64,000 nucleotides of DNA from UMGS1532 sp045542355 (lineage in GTDB: Bacteria; Bacillota; Clostridia; Oscillospirales; Acutalibacteraceae). A model generated the notes under the pieces. The model had not been told where the DNA came from and ran no database searches. It was given only the letters and a program-made list of their open reading frames with translations. Below, in pieces: positions 7,339 through 14,936 of the stretch. The first letter of the stretch is position 1. Each line of letters starts with the position of its first letter. The position numbers and the translations under genes were made by a program. The DNA is taken from positions 1 to 64,000 of the forward strand of contig JAZQKX010000031.1 in NCBI GenBank assembly GCA_045542355.1, read 5' to 3'.

Positions 7339-7860
7339 TTATACCTCCGTTACAAAACCGTATCTTCTTAGCGTTTGCTCAAACACCGATAAGAATGTTA
7401 TATTGCCTTTTTTCCAATTAGCAAGATCGGTTTTAACCTTATCACTTACAGGAACACCCTCGATTGAGGTCATTGCATCGGAAAAGGAAATTCGTTTCTC
7501 TTTTTCGTCAGCAGATATGCTATCCATACCGCTTGTGAGTTTAAGCATTTTTAGTTTACGAAGCAATGCTTTATCCAATAACTCTGCGGCGGTTTCAATA
7601 TCCGCAAGTCTTAATATAACTTTGGGTAGTTCTGCCTCGTATTCTTTTCTTAAGGAAAGCTGACTTGTTATTTCTTCTGCATCTTCTGCCTTGATGTATT
7701 TGCTCTCAACAGTATCTCCGTTACGGGTTTGCAAATATAAATATTGCTTACCGCCAATTGTCTTTTTAGAAATATATCCTTTTGGCAAAACACTAAGTTT
7801 TTGCTCGATTTCAAGTTTTGTTGCAAGTAATTCTTTGTATTTTAAAATAATATCTCTCAT
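7339..7860 (-). CDS. Fic antitoxin with DUF6788-like N-terminus and VbhA-like C-terminus
   Basis: 173 residues in two parts. The N-terminal part (LPKGYISKKTIGGKQYLYLQ, then a SKYIKAEDAEEI helix) resembles the DUF6788 type, usually found with Fic or other mobile genes. The C-terminal part (about 125-173) resembles VbhA antitoxins: SDAMTSIEGVPVS, then NWKKGNIT. Glu134-Gly135 would be the inhibitory Glu-Gly of the (S/T)xxxE(G/N) motif, but the expected Ser/Thr four residues before Glu is Met130, with Thr131 next to it. It is first in the operon and coupled to fic by a 3-bp gap. AGGAGG lies just upstream of ATG 7860. Confidence 0.75.
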   Translation of the reverse strand: MRDIILKYKELLATKLEIEQKLSVLPKGYISKKTIGGKQYLYLQTRNGDTVESKYIKAEDAEEITSQLSLRKEYEAELPKVILRLADIETAAELLDKALLRKLKMLKLTSGMDSISADEKEKRISFSDAMTSIEGVPVSDKVKTDLANWKKGNITFLSVFEQTLRRYGFVTEV

Positions 7861-7883
7861 ATCATAGCCTCCTGACTACTAAT

Positions 7884-7941
7884 AGTATATCACAAATTAA
7901 CCTACATATCAACAATTATTTGAATTTGTAGGTTAATTTGT
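7884..7941 (-). promoter_or_regulatory. Promoter of the Fic-dGTPase operon with 15-bp inverted repeat operator
   Basis: Read on the minus strand: TTGATA (7912-7907), 17-bp spacer, TATACT (7889-7884). A perfect 15-bp inverted repeat, ACAAATTAACCTACA at 7892-7906 and its complement at 7927-7941, brackets the -35 box: one arm fills the spacer, the other lies just upstream. This is a typical place for an autorepressor, such as a toxin-antitoxin complex. Confidence 0.75.
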
Positions 7942-7966
7942 TCTATTTAATTATAGCAAAATGACG

Positions 7967-7992
7967 AAAACCCGCTTATTAAGGCGGGTTTT
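7967..7992. terminator. Bidirectional rho-independent terminator
   Basis: AAAACCCGC (7967-7975), 8-base loop, GCGGGTTTT (7984-7992) followed by T. It would end minus-strand transcripts from the amidase remnant before the Fic operon promoter. Confidence 0.8.
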
Positions 7993-8041
7993 TAGATAAA
8001 ATTCAAACATTGCTTGGTGATGCTTTTTATAATATTTTTTA

Positions 8042-8215
8042 CTAATCTATAGTATTTTCTAATGCCGCGTGTCCCGCATCGATTATGATGGTGGGACGTA
8101 GCAACGGAGTAGCGGCTGTTTCCAACACTCGATTACCCTTTGAAGCCACCCACAATATTCCTGCGATTATCGACGCAGTTATCAATAGCAATGGTACAAT
8201 CTTTCTGAACTTCAT
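8042..8215 (-). pseudogene. Truncated cwlD-like N-acetylmuramoyl-L-alanine amidase
   Basis: 57 residues from ATG 8215 (GGGGTGA site 5-11 bp upstream): a positively charged start, a signal-anchor helix (about 6-26), then PTIIIDAGH, the first motif of Amidase_3 enzymes with a zinc-ligand His. Homologues of this family continue for more than 150 residues with GG and a catalytic Glu; here the frame goes on as AALENTID and stops. No remainder is visible in the window. The cut coincides with the edge of the AT-rich defence region. The promoter at 8311-8339 is still present. Confidence 0.7.
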
Positions 8216-8310
8216 ATTTATCACCCCGAAAGTTGTTTGTAATAAATATGAAAATTTTGATACTCTTATACTTTATATTTATAATTCAAACACCATATTG
8301 GCACTGTAAT

Positions 8311-8339
8311 ATTTTATCATAAAATTTTTAATAATGCAA
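8311..8339 (-). promoter_or_regulatory. Promoter upstream of the amidase remnant
   Basis: Minus strand: TTGCAT (8339-8334), 17-bp spacer, TAAAAT (8316-8311). It lies about 95 bp before the remnant start. The rest of the 8216-8403 gap shows nothing else. Confidence 0.5.
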
Positions 8340-8403
8340 TTACAGGTGAAAGCACTACAGTATAATATTTTTCCCACGAAAATCCCGAACCTTTTGATTT
8401 TAG

Positions 8404-8814
8404 CTATTTAACTAATCTGGCGGAACTTCCTGAGTTAATGCCTGTTATACCTCCGATTATCGCAGTAAGCAGGATTATTATAAGTCTTATAACGCTTAAA
8501 GCAGAGAAAGAAAATCCGTTGATTATGATGCTTATAATCATATTAATAATAAATAATATTCCACCGTTTATCATTCCGCAGAGATAACCCTTTTCTTGTA
8601 GCTTTTTGGCGGTATACCTTGAGCCGAAAAAGCAACCGACACCAAGGCTTAAGGAGGAGAGGGGAAAGGCAACGCTTTCGGGAAAGTCTCCTAAAGTGAG
8701 AATCAGAGCCGACGCAAGAATCATTAAAAAGGATATCACTATGGACAGTACTACCCCCAGAGTAACTGCCGTGGATTTCGAGTTTTTGGGGTTAAGTGAA
8801 AAGACTTTATTCAT
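8404..8814 (-). CDS. TIGR04086-family membrane protein
   Basis: 136 residues with four predicted membrane helices (about 20-42, 45-65, 78-98 and 103-125) and a short basic segment GSRYTAKKLQEKG between the second and third. It matches the TIGR04086 family, which sits next to yajC in many Clostridia; function unknown. ATG 8814 was preferred over GTG 8823, which falls inside the ribosome binding site GGGAAG. That site is held in a hairpin (8815-8866). Confidence 0.75.
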   Translation of the reverse strand: MNKVFSLNPKNSKSTAVTLGVVLSIVISFLMILASALILTLGDFPESVAFPLSSLSLGVGCFFGSRYTAKKLQEKGYLCGMINGGILFIINMIISIIINGFSFSALSVIRLIIILLTAIIGGITGINSGSSARLVK

Positions 8815-8866
8815 AAAAAACACTTCCCTGAATGATGATTTAATAAATCATATTCAAAGGAAGTGT
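8815..8866 (-). promoter_or_regulatory. Terminator-like hairpin that includes the start site of the TIGR04086 gene
   Basis: Read on the minus strand, ACACTTCC (8866-8859) pairs with GGAAGTGT (8827-8820), with an inner stem of AATATGATTT against AAATCAT..ATT. Six T residues follow and run straight into ATG 8814. The 3' arm is the GGGAAG ribosome binding site. It can therefore end yajC transcripts and also hide the next gene's start. Confidence 0.6.
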
Positions 8867-8882
8867 CTTTAATTACTAAGGA

Positions 8883-9212
8883 TTACTTCTTGGGTTCGTC
8901 GTCGTGAACGGTGTTGTTAGACTGAATTGCCCAGCGCATGATTTTGATTTTAGAATGGTCAGCAGGGGATTCCAGCACTACGCTGTCGTCCTTAACCGAT
9001 ACAACTCTGCCGGAGATTCCGCCGATGGTGGTGATTTCGTCACCAATCTGCAGACTGTTGCGCATCTTTTCTTCTTCTTTCTGACGTTTTTTCTGGGGTC
9101 TTATCATGAAGAAGTAGAACACTGCGATAACCACAGCGAACATAATGAGAGTTCCCCACATGCTACCGCCTTGATTTGCGGTGGCATCTGTTGCTAAACT
9201 AATGAAATTCAT
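8883..9212 (-). CDS. yajC: Preprotein translocase accessory subunit YajC
   Basis: 109 residues: one membrane helix (about 19-38) ending in the family signature FFMIRPQKKRQKEEEK, then the conserved SLQIGDEITTIGGISGRVVSV beta segment. YajC associates with SecDF-YidC in the membrane. It lies about 110 bp downstream of tgt, the classical queA-tgt-yajC order. The GGAGGA site precedes ATG closely. Confidence 0.95.
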   Translation of the reverse strand: MNFISLATDATANQGGSMWGTLIMFAVVIAVFYFFMIRPQKKRQKEEEKMRNSLQIGDEITTIGGISGRVVSVKDDSVVLESPADHSKIKIMRWAIQSNNTVHDDEPKK

Positions 9213-9323
9213 TTAAAAATCCTCCAATTTGATATTATAAATTTTCACAACGCACTAATTATATAATATAATTGGCATTTTTGCAAGTAGTTAACATTAA
9301 TTTTACAAATTAATGGAAGACAC

Positions 9324-10454
9324 TTAGATTCTTTTGCCGATTCTTTCCACAGCCTCTTTTTTGAACTCATGGAAAGTGCCGTTGTCAAGGTGCATTCTGA
9401 TATCTTCCATAAGCTTATTGTAGAAATAAAGGTTATGAAGCACAGCCAGTCTCATGCCCAGCATTTCACCCGCTTTCAGCAGATGGCGGATGTAGGATCT
9501 GGAGTAGTTTCTACAAGCAGGGCAGTCGCAGTTGGGGTCGATGGGCAATGGATCGGTGCTGTATTTCTGGTTGTTGAGATTGATAATACCCATAGAGGTG
9601 AACAGGTGACCATGACGGGCATTTCGGCTGGGCATAACGCAGTCAAATAGGTCTACACCCCGCTCAACACCCTCAAGAATATTTACAGGTGTGCCAACAC
9701 CCATGAGGTATCTGGGCTTCTCCTTGGGCATATAAGGTTCAACTGCCTCGATTATTCTGTACATTTCCTCGGCGCTTTCACCAACGGCAAGACCGCCGAT
9801 TGCATAGCCGTTAAGGTCTAATTCGCGAATTCGCTTCATGTGGTCAACTCGCAGGTCTGCATAGGTAGAGCCTTGGTTGATTCCAAATAGCATCTGGTCT
9901 CTGTTTATGGTGGATTCCAAAGAATTGAGTCTCTGCATTTCGTCCTTACAACGCACCAACCAGCGATAGGTACGGTCGCAGGAATTCTTGACATAATCTC
10001 TGGGTGCAGGATTTTCGATACATTCATCGAAAGCCATGGCAATGGTGGAGGCAAGATGAGATTGAATCTGCATACTCTCCTCGGGTCCCATGAAAATCCT
10101 GTGGCCGTCGATGTGGGAGTTAAAGGTTACCCCCTCCTCCTGAATTTTTCTGAGGGATGCTAATGAGAAAACCTGAAAACCACCGCTGTCGGTGAGTATG
10201 GGCTTTTTCCAGTTGCTGAATTTGTGAAGACCGCCCATTTCATACACCGTTTGGTCGGTGGGGCGCAGATGCAGATGGTAGGTGTTGCAGAGCATAACCT
10301 GACATCTAACATTCTCTAAATCCTCTGTGGATACGCCGCCCTTAATTGCGGCGGCAGTTGCAACATTCATAAACGCGGGGGTTTGCACCGTGCCGTGTAC
10401 CGTGGTGAATTCACCGCGACGGGCGGCACCCTCCTGCTTTAGTAATTTGTACAT
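9324..10454 (-). CDS. tgt: tRNA-guanine transglycosylase (queuine/preQ1 exchange)
   Basis: 376 residues, the normal length of bacterial Tgt. Key parts are visible: catalytic Asp in LTDSGGFQVFSL, second Asp region in DCVMPSRNARHG, and the zinc site CDCPACRNYSRSYIRHL with a later His. It swaps guanine 34 for preQ1 in tRNAs with GUN anticodons. queA lies upstream and yajC downstream on the same strand, but a 330-bp repeat-filled gap separates it from queA. Confidence 0.97.
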   Translation of the reverse strand: MYKLLKQEGAARRGEFTTVHGTVQTPAFMNVATAAAIKGGVSTEDLENVRCQVMLCNTYHLHLRPTDQTVYEMGGLHKFSNWKKPILTDSGGFQVFSLASLRKIQEEGVTFNSHIDGHRIFMGPEESMQIQSHLASTIAMAFDECIENPAPRDYVKNSCDRTYRWLVRCKDEMQRLNSLESTINRDQMLFGINQGSTYADLRVDHMKRIRELDLNGYAIGGLAVGESAEEMYRIIEAVEPYMPKEKPRYLMGVGTPVNILEGVERGVDLFDCVMPSRNARHGHLFTSMGIINLNNQKYSTDPLPIDPNCDCPACRNYSRSYIRHLLKAGEMLGMRLAVLHNLYFYNKLMEDIRMHLDNGTFHEFKKEAVERIGKRI

Positions 10455-10507
10455 TTATTAACACTCCGTTTGATTAATTGATGAATAGTGAATGATGAAT
10501 AATTTCG

Positions 10508-10770
10508 GTGTCGGCTTTGCCGGCGTTTTATAATCCGTGCCGCAGGCACACAGTACCTCTTCACTATTCACTTTTCCCTCTGCAATGTTGATTTTGTATC
10601 ACAAAATCAACATTGCGTCATCGAAGTTTACGGGGTATGTGAAAAATTTATAATCCGTCGGTGAAGCCGACACCTTACCTCTTCACTATTACCTCTTACT
10701 TCTTACCTGTTCATCCTTTAAAGGATGAGCATCGCGTCGCCGAAGTTTACGGGATATGTGAAAATTACCG
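10508..10770. repeat. Intergenic repeat block between queA and tgt
   Basis: The gap 10455-10782 contains no gene but several repeats. GCGTC(AT/GC)CGAAGTTTACGG-type sequence occurs at 10615-10645 and again at 10734-10764. TATAATCCGT followed by CCTCTTCACTATT occurs at about 10530-10567 and 10649-10690. A perfect 16-bp inverted repeat with 3-base loop lies at 10582-10616, and a shorter palindrome (CATCCTTTAAAGGATG) at 10711-10726 holds the same place in the second copy. GGTGTCGGCTT-type sequence is inverted between 10508 and 10675. It looks like duplicated copies of a small non-coding element. Confidence 0.65.
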
Positions 10771-10782
10771 ATTGGTAATCAC

Positions 10783-11802
10783 TTATCCAATAAACATCGC
10801 ATCGCCGAAACTGAAGAATCTATATTTCTCTTTAACTGCAATGTCATATGCCGCCATGGTATTCTGGTAACCTGCAAAGGCGGAAACCAACATAATAAGT
10901 GTGCTTTCGGGCAGATGAAAATTAGTGAGTAAACCGTCCATGCATTTAAACTCATAGCCTGGGTAGATAAATATGTCGGTGTCTCCGCTACATTCTTTTA
11001 TCTCACCGAGTGAGGCAACGCTCTCAACAGTTCTACAGCTTGTGGTACCCACGCAAATAACTCTACCGCCATTCTCCTTGGTTTGGTTTATAAGTCGGGC
11101 GGTTTCTTTCGGCATATAGTAGTGTTCGCTGTGCATTTTATGCTCTAAGATATTGTCAACCTTAACAGGTCGGAATGTGCCGAGACCAACATGAAGCGTT
11201 ACATAGCCGATGTTAATTCCCGAAGCCTTTAAGTCTTCAAGCATTTCGGGGGTGAAATGCAGACCTGCGGTGGGGGCGGCGGCGGAGCCAAGTTCCCTTG
11301 AATATACAGTCTGATACCGCTCTTTATCCTCTAATTTTTCCTTTATATAAGGGGGAAGGGGCATGTTTCCAACCTTGTCTAAAATCTCGTAGAAATTGCC
11401 CTCAAATTGGAATTCTATCATTCTGTTGCCGTCGGGCTTTACGCCTGTAACGACGCAGGAAAGCTCATCGGAAAAGGTGAATTCTGCTCCCTCTTTTGCC
11501 TTTTTACCGGGTCCCGCAATGGCTTCCCAAAGGCTGGAGGAATGTTGCTTAAGAAGCACGAATTCCACAACTGCGCCTGTGTCTTTGCGGGTGCCGAAGA
11601 TTCGGGCGGGTAAAACCCTTGTGTCATTAAGAATAAGGCAGTCTCCCTCTTTCAAAAATTCGGGAAGCTGGAAAAATCTTTTATGCTGCACCTTGCCGTC
11701 GGTTTTGCCCAGAACTAAAAGCCTCGAGGAATTGCGGGGCTCCACAGGAGTCTGGGCGATAAGCTCTTCAGGCAAATTATAATAAAAATCGCTTTTTTTC
11801 AT
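10783..11802 (-). CDS. queA: S-adenosylmethionine:tRNA ribosyltransferase-isomerase
   Basis: 339 residues beginning MKKSDFYYNLPEELIAQTP, a family hallmark, with the SRLLVL, LNDTRVLPAR, GLHFT and GTFRPV blocks and the C-terminal NFHLPESTLIMLVSAFAG motif. QueA uses the ribosyl part of SAM to build epoxyqueuosine on tRNA. It is first of the minus-strand queA-tgt-yajC cluster. An AGGAG site lies 8 bp before ATG. No preQ1 riboswitch was found in its short leader. Confidence 0.97.
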   Translation of the reverse strand: MKKSDFYYNLPEELIAQTPVEPRNSSRLLVLGKTDGKVQHKRFFQLPEFLKEGDCLILNDTRVLPARIFGTRKDTGAVVEFVLLKQHSSSLWEAIAGPGKKAKEGAEFTFSDELSCVVTGVKPDGNRMIEFQFEGNFYEILDKVGNMPLPPYIKEKLEDKERYQTVYSRELGSAAAPTAGLHFTPEMLEDLKASGINIGYVTLHVGLGTFRPVKVDNILEHKMHSEHYYMPKETARLINQTKENGGRVICVGTTSCRTVESVASLGEIKECSGDTDIFIYPGYEFKCMDGLLTNFHLPESTLIMLVSAFAGYQNTMAAYDIAVKEKYRFFSFGDAMFIG

Positions 11803-11853
11803 TATGTTTACTCCTAAGTTGACATATAACTACCATAAACTCTCAAAATGCAT

Positions 11854-11882
11854 TTGACATTTATTAGGCTCGATGTTATTAT
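11854..11882 (+). promoter_or_regulatory. Promoter of dapB
   Basis: Perfect TTGACA at 11854-11859, 17-bp spacer, TATTAT at 11877-11882. dapB begins 63 bp downstream of the -10 box. Confidence 0.8.
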
Positions 11883-11944
11883 TTATTATATTATATGAAA
11901 CTAAAATCTTCAATAGTTTTTTCAAATAAGGGTGTGCAGAAAAA

Positions 11945-12697
11945 ATGACAAAAATTATACTGGTTGGCTGCAACGGTAAAATGGGTTCGGCAATAACCGC
12001 TCATGTAAATAGATGCGAGGGTCTTGAAATTTCGGCTGGTGTGGATAAATTTCACGGCATTCAGAGGGATTATCCCGTATACGATTCTATAGCCGAAGTT
12101 GAGGGGAAACACGATGTTATTATCGATTTTTCCAATCCCGATGCCAATGAATCTATCATGAAATATGCAGTAGAAACAGGCACCCCCGTTGTGGTTTGTA
12201 CAACAGGTCTCAGTGCCCAGCAAACCGAGGGAATCAATGCCGCCTCAAAAAAGGTTGCGGTATTTTGCTCTTTCAATATGTCCTTGGGCGTTAACCTTAT
12301 TATAGAGCTTTCCAAAAAGGCAGCGGCTGTCCTTGGAGACAGCTTTGATATCGAAATCATCGAACAGCATCACAACCAAAAAATTGATGCTCCAAGTGGC
12401 ACAGCATATATGATAGCAAACGCTATCAACGAAACCCTTGGGGATAAGATGCAGTATAATTACGACCGCCATTCTGTAAGAGCCAAGCGTGAGCCTCGCG
12501 AAATTGGTATCCACTCTGTAAGAGGTGGAAATATTGTGGGTGAGCATGAGGTTGTTTTTGCAGGTATGGACGAGGTTATAAAGATTTCCCATTCCGCTCG
12601 CTCCAAGGAAGTATTTGCCACAGGTGCTGTAAATGCCGCACGTTTCCTTTGCGGTAAATCTGCAGGTCTTTATTCTATGAAAGATATCATCGATTAG
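11945..12697 (+). CDS. dapB: 4-hydroxy-tetrahydrodipicolinate reductase
   Basis: 250 residues with the Rossmann start ILVGCNGKMGSAI, the substrate-binding EQHHNQKIDAPSGTA motif and the HSVRGGNIVGEHEV segment of DapB. It reduces HTPA to tetrahydrodipicolinate in lysine and meso-DAP synthesis. The ribosome binding site is poor. It is the first gene of a plus-strand run, 9 bp before a DnaD-domain gene. dapA is not next to it. Confidence 0.96.
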   Translation: MTKIILVGCNGKMGSAITAHVNRCEGLEISAGVDKFHGIQRDYPVYDSIAEVEGKHDVIIDFSNPDANESIMKYAVETGTPVVVCTTGLSAQQTEGINAASKKVAVFCSFNMSLGVNLIIELSKKAAAVLGDSFDIEIIEQHHNQKIDAPSGTAYMIANAINETLGDKMQYNYDRHSVRAKREPREIGIHSVRGGNIVGEHEVVFAGMDEVIKISHSARSKEVFATGAVNAARFLCGKSAGLYSMKDIID

Positions 12698-12706
12698 GAG
12701 TATATA

Positions 12707-13675
12707 ATGTCATATAAGATTAATTTAGAAGCCCTGTCAGGGGTTTACGCTCTGCCGTCGGCTGTGGTGGATAAGCATATAAAGCTCTCGGGCGCCATTC
12801 AGCTAAAGGTGTTGCTTCTGGGACTCAAAAATCCAGCCAACATAGACGAGGGGGAGATTGCAGAGATTTTGTCTGTGTCTCAAGCCGATGTAATAGATGC
12901 TCTTAACTATTGGACCGATTTAAGCGTACTGGATACCGTTCGCGAAGCCGATGTAGAGGTAAAAGCAAAACCACAAAAATCGGACAAGCCCACAAAAAAG
13001 GTTATAGTTGCAGAGGCAATAAAGCCCACCCGCCAGGAGGTAGCCAAAAGGGGGGAGGAATCTCCCGAAGTGGCTAATCTTTTGAGAGAAGCCCAGATGC
13101 GCTTGGCACGTCCTCTGACTCCTAATGAAGCCTCAACACTTGTATGGCTTTACGATGACGAGGGAATAGACTCGTCGGTATTGCTGTTGTTGATAAGCTT
13201 TGCAAGGTCTGAGGGGAAGGCTAACATAGGCTTTATAGAAAAAACGGCTGTAAAATGGTTGAACGAGGGTGTCAAAGATGTAAACGACGCTGAGCAAAAA
13301 ATCCGCCATGCCTATGAAATGAGAAGTGCATGGGGGATTGTGGAAAAAGCGTTGGGAATCCCCCACCGTATGCCCAGCGAAACCGAGCGTAAACTGGCTT
13401 ATAAATGGATATGCGAATATGGCTATACCACCGATATGCTGAAAAAGGCCTACGACATTTGCGTTGATGCCACCTCAAGCTTTTCCATTCCTTACATAAA
13501 GAAGATACTGGACGAATGGCATAAAAAAGGCATCAGAGGAACGCGGGATTTGATTAAATACCTTTCCAAAGTTGCAGAAGAAAAGGAAAAGGGAAAGAAA
13601 AAAGAGGAGCCGGATAGCAAGGTTACCTTTAATGTTGATTTGTTTAACAAAAGTCTTAATGACCTACCTGAATAA
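12707..13675 (+). CDS. DnaD-domain replication protein
   Basis: 322 residues. The N-terminus is winged-helix-like, a Lys-rich linker follows at about 85-105, and two DnaB2/DnaD-type domains are suggested by LTPNEASTLVWLYDDEGID and a later KWICEYGYTTDMLKKAYDIC plus YIKKILDEWHKKGI. DnaD-family proteins remodel origins and help load the replicative helicase in Firmicutes. A helicase-loader-like ATPase follows, in keeping with that job. The end is Lys/Glu-rich. Confidence 0.85.
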   Translation: MSYKINLEALSGVYALPSAVVDKHIKLSGAIQLKVLLLGLKNPANIDEGEIAEILSVSQADVIDALNYWTDLSVLDTVREADVEVKAKPQKSDKPTKKVIVAEAIKPTRQEVAKRGEESPEVANLLREAQMRLARPLTPNEASTLVWLYDDEGIDSSVLLLLISFARSEGKANIGFIEKTAVKWLNEGVKDVNDAEQKIRHAYEMRSAWGIVEKALGIPHRMPSETERKLAYKWICEYGYTTDMLKKAYDICVDATSSFSIPYIKKILDEWHKKGIRGTRDLIKYLSKVAEEKEKGKKKEEPDSKVTFNVDLFNKSLNDLPE

Positions 13676-13770
13676 GCAAAGACGAAAAATCCGAATCTGC
13701 CTAAAACGGCATAATTTCGGTATTTTTCGGTTTGTTGTCGTCCGTAGGCGTTAGCCTTACTGACTCCTTC

Positions 13771-13842
13771 GCACCAAAAATCCTACAAAATTCTACTCGT
13801 TTTAGGTCGTAGAATTTCGAAGTGGTGAATTTTTGGTTGTGC
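13771..13842. repeat. Imperfect inverted-repeat element between the primosome genes
   Basis: The 290-bp gap 13676-13966 shows no gene. GCACCAAAAAT (13771-) is matched by ATTTTTGGTTGTGC near 13829-13842, and inside them CTACAAAATTCTAC faces GTAGAATTT. It would fold to a long imperfect hairpin of about 70 bases. It could be a MITE-like or REP-like element of this genome; other copies cannot be checked here. Confidence 0.5.
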
Positions 13843-13966
13843 GAGGCATAAAACACAGCAAATACTGCATGTATTTGCGAGTATTTTAACGAAACAAAGT
13901 CGGAAATTCAACCTTCAAAATCAGGTTTGGATTATCCGCGTTTGCTTAAAGTAACGGAGAATTGCA

Positions 13967-14923
13967 ATGGGATTTTCAAAAACTATAATTGCCAGAGCCT
14001 TGGATGAAAAACGCAAACTAAGGCAGAGCAACGATGCGAAAAGAGAGGCGCTTAAAAACAAGCTTTATGCCGATTTTCCAAGAGCTGAGGAAATTGATAA
14101 TGAGCTTTCCGCTTTAGGTATGAAGATTGTTACCGCCTGCTTTTCTGAGGGCCCCTCAAAGGTTGAGGAAATAAAGGAGCGTAGTGAGGAGCTGTATCGT
14201 GAGAGAGAGGCTCTTTATAAATCCGAAGACTATGCGGTGCCATTCCAGTGCGACAAGTGCGAGGACACGGGCTATGCCGATGGAAAATACTGCGACTGTA
14301 TAATCCGCGCCGCGAAGAAATATCAGTATGAGGCGCTGTCCACAGTTATGCCCTTTAATGACTGTAGCTTTAATAACTTCTCTTTGGAATACTACCCGCA
14401 AGAGGGAAAGACCAATGTTTCTCCCAAGCTTCGCATGGAGAAAAATGTGAGCTATTGCAAGAAGTTTGTGGATAATTTCCCCTCGGGAGAGAATCTTCTG
14501 TTTATGGGTGGAGTAGGTCTTGGAAAAACCCACCTTTCGGTGGCTATCGCCAAAGAGCTTATTGATAAAGGCTACGGTGTGTATTATTCCAGCGTAGAGA
14601 GTCTTGTTACCCAGCTCCAAAAGGAGAAGTTCGGCAGGCTGGACGGAGATTTCAGCTGTCGCGATGCGGTAGAGGATGCGGATTTGCTGATTGTAGACGA
14701 TCTTGGTACAGAGTTTAATACACAGTATAGCCGTACTGCTATTTATGATATTGTTAACTCCCGTATCCTTTCGGGCAAATCCACAATAATCAACACAAAT
14801 CTCTTTATGGAGGAGTTGAACGAGAGATATACCCCCAGAGTTGCCTCAAGATTCATTGGTAATTACACAGCACTGCTTTTTGAGGGAGAAGATATCCGTC
14901 AGCAAAAGGCAATGAAAAAATAA
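13967..14923 (+). CDS. DnaC/DnaI-like helicase-loader ATPase
   Basis: 318 residues. A Cys cluster (CDKCEDTGYADGKYCDC, about 87-103) resembles the zinc-binding N-domain of DnaI. The AAA+ core has Walker A GGVGLGKTH (about 182-190), Walker B LLIVDDLG, sensor segment STIINTNL and an arginine-finger region with RVASRFIGN. It loads the replicative helicase or restarts forks. A DnaD-domain gene lies upstream. Homology to IstB is also present in this family, but no transposase is nearby. Confidence 0.9.
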   Translation: MGFSKTIIARALDEKRKLRQSNDAKREALKNKLYADFPRAEEIDNELSALGMKIVTACFSEGPSKVEEIKERSEELYREREALYKSEDYAVPFQCDKCEDTGYADGKYCDCIIRAAKKYQYEALSTVMPFNDCSFNNFSLEYYPQEGKTNVSPKLRMEKNVSYCKKFVDNFPSGENLLFMGGVGLGKTHLSVAIAKELIDKGYGVYYSSVESLVTQLQKEKFGRLDGDFSCRDAVEDADLLIVDDLGTEFNTQYSRTAIYDIVNSRILSGKSTIINTNLFMEELNERYTPRVASRFIGNYTALLFEGEDIRQQKAMKK

Positions 14924-14936
14924 AGGATAGGTTTTA

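Noticed and set aside
11803..11870. preQ1 riboswitch before queA
   Set aside because: The minus-strand leader is too short and shows no H-type pseudoknot pattern.
13967..14923. IstB transposition helper
   Set aside because: The ATPase resembles IstB, but the Cys-rich N-domain, the DnaD-domain neighbour and lack of any transposase favour a helicase loader.
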